Assembly: GCA_021234155.1 (NCBI GenBank)
Contig: JAJEKV010000032.1
Coordinates: 1,259,617-1,323,616 of the forward strand
Direction: 5' to 3'
DNA from: Isoetes taiwanensis
Lineage: Eukaryota > Streptophyta > Lycopodiopsida > Isoetales > Isoetaceae
Length of the DNA stretch: 64,000 bases
Shown in pieces: positions 48,596 to 58,634 of this stretch (its first letter is position 1; each line of letters begins with the position of its first letter). The notes under the pieces were generated by a model. The model was not told where the DNA came from. It made no database searches and saw only the letters and a list, made by a program, of their open reading frames with translations. The position numbers were made by a program, and so were the translations under genes.

Positions 48596-48640
48596 GGCTT
48601 AGGATAATCTTACCCTGGATTGGGGGATCCCGGAGGTGTG
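48596..48640 (+). repeat. internal TIR-like terminus in the MULE
   Basis: GGCTTAGGATAATCTTACCC followed by GGGATCCCGGAGG closely matches the outer MULE terminus (GGCTCAGGATAGTCTTACCC...GGGATCCCGGAGG). It lies in the same orientation as the left TIR, just before the protease gene. It may mark the left end of an older, shorter MULE carrying only the genes to its right. Confidence 0.7.
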
Positions 48641-48964
48641 ATCCCGGAGGACAGGATCCCCGAGGATGTGTGATGATGCAGGGGCGGGATCCCCTTTGCC
48701 GCAAGAAGCGGCAAGCAGATTTTTGGTCCTTATAAGGAAAAGTGGGGCAGATTTCATGTGGGATTTTCTCCCTTGATCCACAACCAAATCGAATCGATGG
48801 TCGGTATGGGCTGGATCAGAGGCCCAGGTAGGAGCGAAGGAGGAATCGAAGTGAGTGCCACTATAATCAGCAAGCTTCAATCCGGCAAGATCAGCTCTAA
48901 ACTGTGCAGTAACCCATTAACTGCGCAGTTGACTGTGTGATCTCGGAGGACGGGATCTTTTCTG

Positions 48965-51070
48965 ATGGTGATCCCAGAGAATGGGATACCACCTCCGGTA
49001 TCTCCCAAACAAGGGTACTTTTATCTTGAGCTGACAAACGGCAGCGGGGATGCAGAGGAGGCCTTGAAAAGTAATGTAGAATGCTTCAATGTAAATCCAG
49101 GCGAGGAATTGGCAGGTTCCGACCCTTTGAAAGATTACAGGTATGATCAGATTCTTCGAAGATGGCTTTTCCAAGTCGGTGACTGCACCAAAACCTACAG
49201 CAGGAAGGTGGAATTGGAGAATCACAGATTCTGGGTGCATGAAATATATGAAAATTTCAGGGTTCCAGATGCACCAAGGGGCCGAATTCCCAAAGATAAA
49301 GCTGAGGTCAGGGTAAGAGAATATGGGAAGATCAAGATGAGAGGTCTCTTGATTCAGATTTCAAATTCAGCCACCGACAATCTCACCGGGAAACTTTATA
49401 GGGCAAGGTACTTGGTGAGCGTGTGGCGAGATGACCAAATCGCCCTCGGCCTTCTCGATGAAACGGGGCGAGGCGAGTTCATTAATCTGCGAGGTGCAAA
49501 GAAAGGAGGCCAAGAACTTGAATTGCGGGAAGAGCGGATAAGGGAGATCAAAGAAAGGATCAGGGGGCGGCATGGCAATTTACCAGACAAGGTATTGTTT
49601 GGTGATCTGAGCTCTGGGCAGTGCCAATTGGATGATGACGATGTGAGCGAAGAGTTAGAGGCTGCAAGGACCCGTGAATTTACCTCCCTCCTCCCAAAAC
49701 TCCGAAGTTCTATTACCCCCCTACAACAAGTGTGGCCCTAGGGAAGTCATGCGGTGTGGCCATAAGAGGGATTTTGCTCAGATGGCCCCAAACCATATTA
49801 TTCACCAAGACAAGGAGCAAGAAAAGGAAGAAGAGCATGCAGCTGAAGATGAATTGGCTCCCCCCCAAAGAAGATCAAATTGTATTATTTGTATCAGCTC
49901 GAACCCTTATTCTTTGAGAATCTATTATCATATGAGAGAGGGATCAGAAGGGAGCTTTGGCAGTTCAAATTGTCTTTAAATTACCCAATTGTGGTCGAGA
50001 GTCCTCTCTTGAAGATGGGCAGCAAATCATCTGACGTTGAATTCCATATCTCCGAGTCAGAAGCCGTCAAATTCTCTACTATTGCAGGTGCCCCGGGTTC
50101 CGAGGATTCTGAGATCGATGCCGACTGCTTAGGGGCATATTTACTGTAAGTGTGTAGCTCATGTAGGATTTATTTTTCCACTGTAAGCTAAATTCAGCGT
50201 TTCAGGGTGCTTGCACACTCAATTCTGCCCCATAAACGATGTCACCATGTCCTCCTTCACCCTGCTGCTTTTGGCTTGTTCCTAAATGGTACGAACCCAG
50301 GCCTGTGTGGTGCCTACGAGCAGTTTGTGAAGCTAATTCTGGGATCCCCCTTTGGTAAGGCCGTGTGGAAAATCCAGTATACACAGTTCTACTACATACA
50401 GGTTAATGCTAGGTAAATTGGGTTTGGGAAGTGGAATTTTTATTGCATTTCTAGTTCTGGTTTGAATTGATTGCAGCTTGTCCTTTGCAGTGGCCATTGG
50501 AGCCTATTCATTTTGGTGGCTGGTCCTTTGGCATGCCAGAAACTCAATAAGCCTTGCCCTTGCATATTGCATTTCGATTCCTTTGATCCCCTCCATGCTC
50601 CAATACGCGGGTTCATCACTTTGTGAGTGTAACATTTGCTAACTATACATTCATAGCCTATCTTCTAATGCCTTGACTTGCAGGTTTTTAAGTGATGTAT
50701 TTAAGAGGTGGAGGCACGAGGCATCAGCATTGCATAATGCACCAGTAATCTTGATGGAAGCTCCACAGCAGCACAACAACCAGGATTGTGGCATCTATGT
50801 TATTGGTTGTGTGCAGAAATTCAGCAGAGAAATCTACAACAAGGAGACAGATGTGAGTTATCATTGTCTTATCTTTTGTCTTTTTTGGTTAGCAAATTTA
50901 TGTACTGTCCATTTGTAATCTACTGTCTTCAGATGGTGATCAACCGGGACTGGTTTGCCAAAGAAGACATGGACAATTTGAGGATAGGCTTCAAGGTGAT
51001 GCTGCAGAAGTTAAGTGACTGCGTAAATGCAGGAAAATCAACCTTCTACTTGCCCGAGGGTAGCAACTAA
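48965..51070 (+). CDS. Ulp1/SENP-type cysteine protease carried by the MULE
   Basis: Five exons fit GT-AG rules: about 48965-50145, 50206-50412, 50491-50622, 50684-50852 and 50933-51070. The C48 peptidase core has its catalytic His in SGHWSLFIL (exon 3), Asp in ILHFDSFDP (exon 3) and Cys in NNQDCGIYV (exon 4), with an upstream Gln in APQQHNN for the oxyanion hole. Ulp1-family enzymes cleave SUMO or related modifiers from proteins, usually in the nucleus. The N-terminal 300-odd residues have no family I recognise. Exon 1 shifts frame twice between about 49680 and 49880, once at a run of seven C (49860-49866), which may be error. The ATG at 48965 lies inside a dyad repeat, so the start is uncertain. 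Confidence 0.8.
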
Positions 51071-52021
51071 TTCGCACAGCCCTTGACCCGGTTGATGCTG
51101 AATGGTCCATGATCTGAACTCTCTCCATAACAGAAAAAAAGGTTGTTCCTTGTTCAACATGTAAATTGTCTGCTATATTTGAAAATATGACTTGAAAATC
51201 TCAGTTTTTCAATGGTTAATTGAAGTGGGAACTTGCTTTCCTTTTTTCTTGTCTGGGTTCACTCTTGACTTGTCAATCTGCATCCCATGGTACTCATTGA
51301 AAATCACTGAAACCATTCAAGCACTTCATAACAGATGAACTGAATTTGAACACCTCTGGGATCCCGAAACTTGAACAGCTCTGGGATCCCAAAATTTGAC
51401 ACCTCCGGGATCCCCAGGGAGCCAAATAATAAAACAACCATTAAAAAAGACAAACCACTAAAAAAACCATGGATGGAGATCCCGGAGAACGATATCCCCA
51501 TCGTAAAAAAACCATTTAAAATAAACCATTAAAAAATTCCGTCCTCCAGTTGGGGATCCCGGAGGATGGGCTCAACTGTGTGGTGATCCCGGAGGACGGG
51601 ATCACCGGTTATGGTGATCCCGGAGGACGGGATCACCACAATAAGATTCCGTCCTCCGGGAAATCCCCAGACAGCCAAAAAAAAAAAAAAAAAAATAGAA
51701 TTACTTAGCCATTAAAAAATTCCGTCCGCCAGCTGGTGATCCCGGAGGACGGGATCAACTGTGTGGTGATCCCGGAGGATGGCATCAACTGTGTGGTGAT
51801 CCTGGAGGACGGGATCACCACAAGAAGATTCCGTCCTCCGGGATCCCCAGACAGCCAAAAAAAAGAATAGAATTACTTAGCCATTAAATCCCGTCCGCCA
51901 GATGGGGATCCTGGAGACCATGTAAAGGCTCTAGCCATTGAAAAAGTCGACTTTACCCTTAGAAATTGAAATTATGACTTAACCGTTGTACAACGGATAG
52001 TACAACGGTTGATTCATGAGT

Positions 52022-52030
52022 CTATATATA
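52022..52030 (+). promoter_or_regulatory. TATA-like box upstream of the small MULE ORF
   Basis: CTATATATA lies about 100 bp upstream of the first ATG of the small gene region (52127), in a stretch otherwise free of dyad repeats. Confidence 0.4.
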
Positions 52031-52126
52031 CCCTTGCCTTAGTTGTTCTTGGTAGAAAGTTAGTTGGTTTCGGTTGAGTTCATGCTTGATCGAGTTCATT
52101 TGCTTCTTGTTCAAGCCAAGTGATGA

Positions 52127-52602
52127 GATGGTGAGGACCCGACAACGACTTGTTGAAAGTAATTGCCATCAATGCCCACGATCTTAAGGATATTCTCGTC
52201 CACTTGAATGAAATTCGGGGAGGATGTGGGGCTAGATCTCGCCCAACCTACTTGACATCAAAATGTTCAAAAGTAAGCATGTTGTTGTCTTCCTTCATAT
52301 TCATGTTCTACTTTCATATTAATCTTTTCATGATCCCCTCATGGTTCATGAAGAGACCGTGGAGAATGGGAAATTCAGAGAGACCCATAGGCCTCTCGAC
52401 TCTGACATAAGTAGGCCAACCCATGCAGCATTGCTGGCTGAATTGAAGAGGTGTATTATCCAAGGCAAGGCTTTGAAGTATTTGCTAGCTACGGACGTTG
52501 TCTGGGAAGGCAACACCCTAAAAGCCTACTTCGAGGAAATGTATGCTGCACGGAGGCTGCGAAAGAAGGTTCTGATCAGGGAAGTCCTATACATATACTG
52601 AT
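52127..52602 (+). CDS. small unidentified gene inside the MULE
   Basis: A possible two-exon gene. The first part includes VIAINAHDLKDILVHLNEIR and ends at CAAAAGTAAGCATG, a donor-like site near 52272. The second part, from about 52341, reads HEETVENGKFRETHRPL and ALLAELKRCIIQGKALKYLL and stops at 52602. The frame of the first part has a TGA just after the likely start, so the exon structure is uncertain. I recognise no domain. It has its own TATA-like box and gap in the repeat block, which argues for a real third gene of the element. Confidence 0.4.
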
Positions 52603-53913
52603 CCATACCTATGCGATATCTTCGATCACATGATGTGGAGACTACCCTGCGGTGTGCCAGATGTAACTGTTGAGGACGTCCGGGCAGAAGGCATGGAACA
52701 GTGCTTGATGTTGATTCGGAATGATTCCGAATTAGAATGTCAGTTTTAAGCCATTGTAACGTATGATCCATTTGAAACATTCAACCATGCAAATGAATAG
52801 AATTAAACCATTGAAACAATGGAAATAAATAGACCAGTAAAAATTACTTGGGATCCCGAAGGACGGGATCAATTATCTGGTGATCCCGGAGGACGGTATC
52901 AATATCTGGTGGTGATCCCGGAGGGCGGGGTCACCACATCTGGTGATTCCATTCTCCGGGATCCCCAGACGTCCGACAAATAAAAAAAAAAAGAGACCAT
53001 GGCAAATACTTGGCCATTAAAAAATCCCGTCCGCCAGTTGGCGATCCCGGAGGACGGTATCAATATCTGGTGATCCCGGAGGATGGTATCACCATGCAGA
53101 TGATTCCGTTCTCCGGGATCCCCAGACATTCGACAAATAAAAAAAGGAGACCATGTCGATTACATAACCATTAAAAAATCTCGTCCGCAAGTTAGTGATC
53201 CCGGAGGACGGGATCAACCATACTGCCAAATTAATAAAAAAAGACAATGGCAATTACTTAGCCGCAACTTGGGGATCCAGAGGACGGGATCATTTGCCTT
53301 GTCAATGCAATGGTCTCCTAACATTTCACTAAGCCGCAACTTGGGGATCCAGAGGACGGGATCATTTGCCTTGTCAATGCAATGGTCTCCTAACATTTCA
53401 CTAATGCACTAATGTTCAACATTACATCTATTCATTTGCATTCAATGAAAGACCCGAGAAATACAGATTTTGAGTCACAAGTTTCGGCTCCAAAAAGTTT
53501 TAACTAGGTGGTCAACCTACACAAAGCCTCCATCTCAACTTCCTTCCAACTCTTCTTTGGTTCCTTCACCTTCCTTTTTTTCCAATTCTATTACAGGCTT
53601 GAGCCTTGCCAAGCTAGTACCACAGTTCGACTTGATATATTAGTGCTAGTGCCGGCAATGTCATCCATCTTCTCAAGTCTAAAGTCGAGTTGCCGCATGA
53701 GAGAATCAGTTTCAACTAAAATGCTAGGGTCTTTGCCAGCCCTGCCTTAGTCTTCTCCAAGTCCACTTGACTGCATCTAGGATCTCCTAGGCTTATACTC
53801 TCAAGCATCTCGGATCCCCCGTCTCCACAACTCTCTTGCACGGCATGCACGGCCTCGTATGGCTGCAAGCGGTCCATGCCTCCACCAACTGTCCCGTATT
53901 GGGAATCCAACAC

Positions 53914-56238
53914 CTATAAGAGATCTTGATCCCTATAATTGCCAATCATTTGCATGACTTTTACCTGATGCTTACATAGATTGCCCTTGGCTCCCCAAGG
54001 GCAATCACAACATGCCCAATTCTTGTGTGCTCCAGCAACAAAATACGGGCCCTGCCCGAGGGTGCGCTCGCTTTGCACTTCAGCCTCGTCCTCCTCGAAG
54101 TTGGTAAATGTCACTTGTTCATCGGCAATATTCCGAGCACCTCTTATTGCACACTCTAGTATCTGTTCATGGGAGGTGTTCACTACAAATCCATGTTCCT
54201 TCATAGACCTGGAACAAAGCTATGTATTAAACCAAAGCAAGGTAAATAAGACCAAGTAGTGGTATAGAGACATTACCTCATGTAAGCCATGTGTGTTTCC
54301 ACATTGTTTGTGAGAATGTAGAGCAACCAGTCAAATCTCCTACCACGAAGTGCACGTTTACATATGTCTAGGCGCAACTTGAGGGCAGCATGCCATGCCT
54401 CTATGGCCGCATTGGTCTTCTGATTAGAATGCATGTATATTCTTGTGGCCAATGCCCATAGACAGATGTTTTTAGTCCACTCCTTGCTCATGTAAGCCGA
54501 CAACTTAGGGTATTGAGGATACCTCCTCAACAACTCTTCCAACCTCTTGATGGCTTCTTTCCTAACAGCTTCCCTGTACTCCTCACCATACTCATTGTCC
54601 CCTGCAGGACCCTCAATCTTGTACATTATATTCCCTAGCTCCTTGAACAATTCATTTCTATGCACCTTATTCCTCACATTTTTACTTAGCCACTTGATCC
54701 ACGCTCTCCTCACATGCCAAATGCATATTTGCACGTGCACGTTTGGGAAAACCTACATTAATGCGCAATGTTAGTCCATAGTATTTGCCACCCTAAGAAA
54801 ATACAAGAAAGGAGTAGGGAGATTAATTGAATATGAACTTACTTTTTTCACGGCCTTGATTTCAGCATCAGCATCGTCAGTAATGATGCAAGAAGGGTGC
54901 CAATCTGGATCAGAGAGGCAAAGTGAATCCTTTAGTGCTTTCAACCACTTAGTTATAGCTCTAGCCTTTTGAGAATTGGTTATGACATAGGCCAATGGCA
55001 AGCCATTGCAATGGTCATCGAAAGCAATCAGTGTAAAAAGATAGTACCTAAATTTGAAATGAAACCGATTTTAAATTAACTTTGGAAATGATCTACAATA
55101 GAAATGAAACTAAGTAGAGTACCTCTTGTCATTAGTTTTGAAGGTTGCATCCATGCAAATGGCCCTATTCTTTCCAAACTTTAACATTGCCTCTCTTTGG
55201 ATTGGAATCATCACTCCCAATTGGAACGTGTCACCCTGTTCATACAAGAAAACAGACTCTTGATGTTGTTGCACCCACATGCTGATGCTAGTGGGAAGGT
55301 CTTCATGTAGCTTCCAAATGTTTGAGCGACACTCTTCTCAATGTTGTAAACATCCGGATCTTCAAAGACGTCATCCCTACACATACTATCCTTGCCATGC
55401 ACATCAAGTTTAAATCTCCACCTCTCCTCGTGCATGTTCATAACACTACGTGGTGTGTGCCAATGCACGAGCTTATCTCTAACCCATTCTCTCAATTCCT
55501 CAGAGATCCACAGCGCGAGCTTGAATCTGACACCTTTTCTACATCAACAAATTTACCATGGCAAGGCTTACCTTGGAGATTCTTATGCTCAAACCCATAA
55601 TAAGTAACTTGTGAGCAATCTGGGAGAAGGTAGAGTTGATTAATGGTAAAATGGCACTGGCAGCCCCTACGCACACTCTCTCCCCTCTCAACTCTTTTCC
55701 TGCGTGTGCCAGGCAGGGCTGGTCCATCAGCAACCACGTGAGTGTTCAATGTCCTGTCTTGGGGCCCGTACGTGCACCAATATCTGTTTTGAGTGTTGAA
55801 ATTTAGTGCATGGAAATGGAAGTAGTGCATGTACATCTAAGAATAAAACATACTTCTGAAAGTTAAGCCTATTGGATATAACTGCTACAATATTTTATGA
55901 TAAAGAAACAATACAATTAAACAAGAAGATAGAGTTTCAGAAAGATAGAGTTTCAGAAATGCATACCTCTTCATGGTCAAATAAGAATCCCTGGTTGGCC
56001 TTTTTAACACCCTTCCAGGATTGGAACTCCTTAAGTAGAAACTACAAGGAGCCACACAATTTTTTTGCTCTCCAAGAATGAAGTCTTGAACCCGGTTTGT
56101 TTGGAAGTGGCAAGTCCAGACAAGCATTTCTCCACCTCCATGAACTGCAGGAACTTGGTGCTCTTCAGGAAACCAGTGTAGGTTGCTATAGTCGAAAATG
56201 CCAGGGGGTGACTCCACATGTATTTCAGCTCGAACCTG
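53914..56238 (-). CDS. MULE transposase (DDE) with SWIM zinc finger
   Basis: Exons fit at about 56238-55977, 55793-55123, 55047-54843, 54752-54277 and 54208-53914. The catalytic triad is readable: Asp in ICMDATFKTND, Asp in IITDDADAE and Glu in NAAIEAWHAAL. A CHxxH-like IWHVRRAW lies between the second Asp and the Glu. The C-terminal SWIM finger reads CDCPWGAKGNLCKH, the CxCx(n)CxH form. This is the MURA/FAR1-like transposase that binds TIRs and excises MULEs. Exon 2 (55793-55123) shifts frame twice, near 55525 and 55310. The true start was not resolved; upstream codons reach the dyad repeats. After the TAG at 53914 the same frame stays open for 65 codons (53716-53913). Confidence 0.88.
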
Positions 56239-56632
56239 AGAATGGGAGCTCAGATATATATTATTTACATCTTAGAAAGAATCTTAAGCAGATAAATACC
56301 TGTGCTATCTTCGCCTACAGCTCCAAATCGTCCATAGCTGCCCCGGCGCCTCAAGAATCCATCTGCGCATGCAGCAGATGCAGCAGCGCAGAGAAAATCT
56401 CGACCAAAACAGTGGGATCCCGGAGGGTGGTTTCTATCGTCCCACATGTCACTATGCTATTGATCGGACCATGCATGGCCTGGCATCAACAAACCGAGCC
56501 GTTTGATCAGTCCACGGCCAATGCACACCGTCGATTTTCAGGGAGAAAGTACACGGTGATCCCGGAGGCGAGGATCCCCCGCTAACGGCAGTGTGGCTCA
56601 CCGAAATGTGATCACTGAAGGTAGTGTGGTGA

Positions 56633-57101
56633 TCCCGGAGGAGGGAATCACAGGTATCGAACCCGGAGGGCAGCATATTCCCCTAACCCACCGTGGTGAT
56701 CCCAGAGGCGAGGATAACGCGGCCGATATCAAATCGCCGATATCGGCCCTACTGGGTGATCCCGGAGGAAGGAATCACGACCGGCGGTTTCGGTGACCCC
56801 GGAGGCCGGGATCATCACGGATGATTCCGGTACCCTTATCGGCCAGGGAATGGTGATCCCGGAGGCCGGGATCACATGTTGGTGATTCCGGAGGGCGGGA
56901 TCGCCGTGTAGTTTTTTTGGTGATACCGGAGGCGGGGAACACCACGGACGGCCCGGATGTGTCGCGTGGGCCCCCTCACGTGTGTCAGTACGGTGAAACG
57001 GGGGGGCCTGAAACGGATTCCATCGAGAGATGGCGGGGATGCTGGAGGCCAGTATTTTCTCCTCCGGGATCCCCGAAACCAGGGTAAGACTATCCTGAGC
57101 C
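56633..57101 (-). repeat. MULE right TIR
   Basis: About 469 bp, the inverted counterpart of the left TIR, followed directly by the 9-bp duplication. It has an extra short C-rich insert near 56985-57010 not seen in the left copy. Confidence 0.92.
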
Positions 57102-57110
57102 AAAAACTAA

Positions 57111-58634
57111 GAGCTTTAAAACCCTTAGATACTATTTTGCTTGGAAGAAGCTGCGACAATTGCAAACTCTTCTTTATGCTCGCTCGACAATTGCAGGCTC
57201 TTCTTTATTCTCGCTGCGACAATTGCAGGCCTTGAATTTCCATGGTAGTTGCTACGATTTTCACGACACCCACATGCACAAAATTCGTAGTTGGCAGCAA
57301 CGTGGACACTCTAAAATTGGTTCAAAGTCTCAAGTCATGTTTGTGCAAACGTGCCAAAAAAAGAGAATATTGAACAGGGACAATTTCGTTTTACAGCCAA
57401 CCCCCTTCACCGAAAAGCTTCCGAAAAGAAAAAAAAAAGGGAAAAAAAACGTATCGAAAAAAAGAAGAATTAAAAGAAATCTACAAAAATGCAAGAAAGT
57501 GTTAGAAACATTGGAAGAAATGACGACAAGTATTTCCAGATAAAAGAAAGCCCTTTTACTGGGCTTTCCGTGTTGACGCGCGTCGGCCCACTTGACAACA
57601 CGGAAAGCACGTAAAGGATGGTTGAACCACTCCGACATTGCCACGTGTGCTTGCATCAGGTAAAAACAACAGAATGACAAGTAAAAAAAAACAGTCAATA
57701 AAAGCGATACAATGGGTCGTAAAAAAAGAGAATTGGCAATAAAATACTTGGACGACTTTCTGTGTTTGAAAGGAGGATAAAGGAGGATACATGTCGCACG
57801 TCTATTGCATAAGAAGGCTGAATGTGGGACAACCGTCCTTTACGGAAACTTCTTTTCCGATCTGAATTCTGAAGGGGTTGTAAAATGAAAACTAGCCCCT
57901 AAATTTTGCTAGACAAATCCATATGATTTTAATACTTGCGATTGATATTAAACTCCAAATACAATGGGATAAGCAAGGTTATAGCTTAAAATAGGGTTGC
58001 TTCAAACCTACCGCTTTGAAATTGAGCCGAGATCGTTAGTATTTACTATGTCCTAAAAAGCCACAGTTATGATGCACGTGTTGTGCAGGAATCTAATTTC
58101 TGGGAGGAGTCAGATACCGTTTGTTGGTTGATGAAGAGGTTTTTAATAAAAAGCAAAACTTGGCAGGAATAATGCAGTGCAAGCTATATTTGGCGTGTCT
58201 TAAAAGTTTTCCAACAAACTTCAAACGACGTGCAAATTTGTGCTGCAGTACAATCCAATCTGCGTTCCAGTGCCCAGTACGTTTTCTGCTTTAACAAAAT
58301 CAGATTCCTAAGCATATTTGCAAAACAAACATACCTTAAGATAATGAGCAATATTCGATTCCAATCTGTCCAATCCAAACGTCTTTATTGATGAAGAAGA
58401 TAGTAACTGTTTACCAGAAGTATGTATTTACATGGGATGTACAAAGATTATAATCCCCAATGAAAAAATTGGACTCGTGGACCTCATCAGAATAATGTTG
58501 GGCCCAGATGCTGTCATCGAATTCTTAACCTGCCTGGCTTTATAAAATTGCCAGCAGCCGATGAATGAATGATTTTGATTATGTAATCTCTACAAATACC
58601 TCGGTGAACCCCTTGTTAGCAGCAAACTGAAGGG
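57111..58634. other. intergenic DNA between the MULE and the GAUT gene
   Basis: Direct repeats of TGCGACAATTGCA-AGGCTCTTCTTTAT occur near 57150-57230. An inverted repeat with GGGCTTTCCGTGTTG and CAACACGGAAAGC (57562-57610) could be a small hairpin element or terminator-like palindrome. An A-rich Lys/Arg stretch (57420-57500) gives an open frame with no recognised domain. TTTATT at 58383-58388 is a polyadenylation-type AATAAA on the minus strand for the GAUT gene. Confidence 0.5.

Larger units (their letters stand above)
51350..53410. repeat. internal block of dyad repeats and direct repeats
   Basis: Many copies of GTGATCCCG-n5-CGGGATCAC and half-sites in both orientations, separated by AACCATTAAAAAA-like and CCAGACAGCCAAAAAA-like blocks. 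A 70-bp unit beginning CCGCAACTTGGGGATCCAG is duplicated in tandem (about 53262-53402). It resembles the TIR sequence but lies between the protease and the transposase, with the small ORF in its middle. Confidence 0.85.
41536..57101. mobile_element. Mutator-like element with Ulp1 protease and transposase genes
   Basis: Long terminal inverted repeats (41536-42020 and 56633-57101, both starting GGCTCAGGATAGTCTTACCC in outside-in sense) are flanked by an identical 9-bp duplication, AAAAACTAA (41527-41535 and 57102-57110). A 9-bp duplication and long TIRs are typical of MULEs. Inside are a minus-strand transposase with DDE and SWIM motifs, a plus-strand Ulp1-type protease and a small unknown ORF, all surrounded by many copies of a 23-bp dyad. 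The total is 15,566 bp, of which 5,872 bp is a nested copia element. ULP1-carrying MULEs such as KAONASHI are known in flowering plants; this is the same theme with unusual sequence. Confidence 0.92.

Noticed and set aside
48965-51070. Ordinary host SUMO protease gene
   Set aside because: It lies within the MULE borders and its start overlaps the element's dyad repeats; no host gene context is visible.
53914-56238. Host FAR1/FHY3-type transcription factor
   Set aside because: It lies inside an element with matching TIRs and a 9-bp target duplication and keeps the DDE triad, so it is a transposase of that element.
57330-57698. Phe/Leu-rich minus-strand ORF
   Set aside because: It is the complement of an A-rich tract; hydrophobic run reflects composition and no transmembrane protein family fits.
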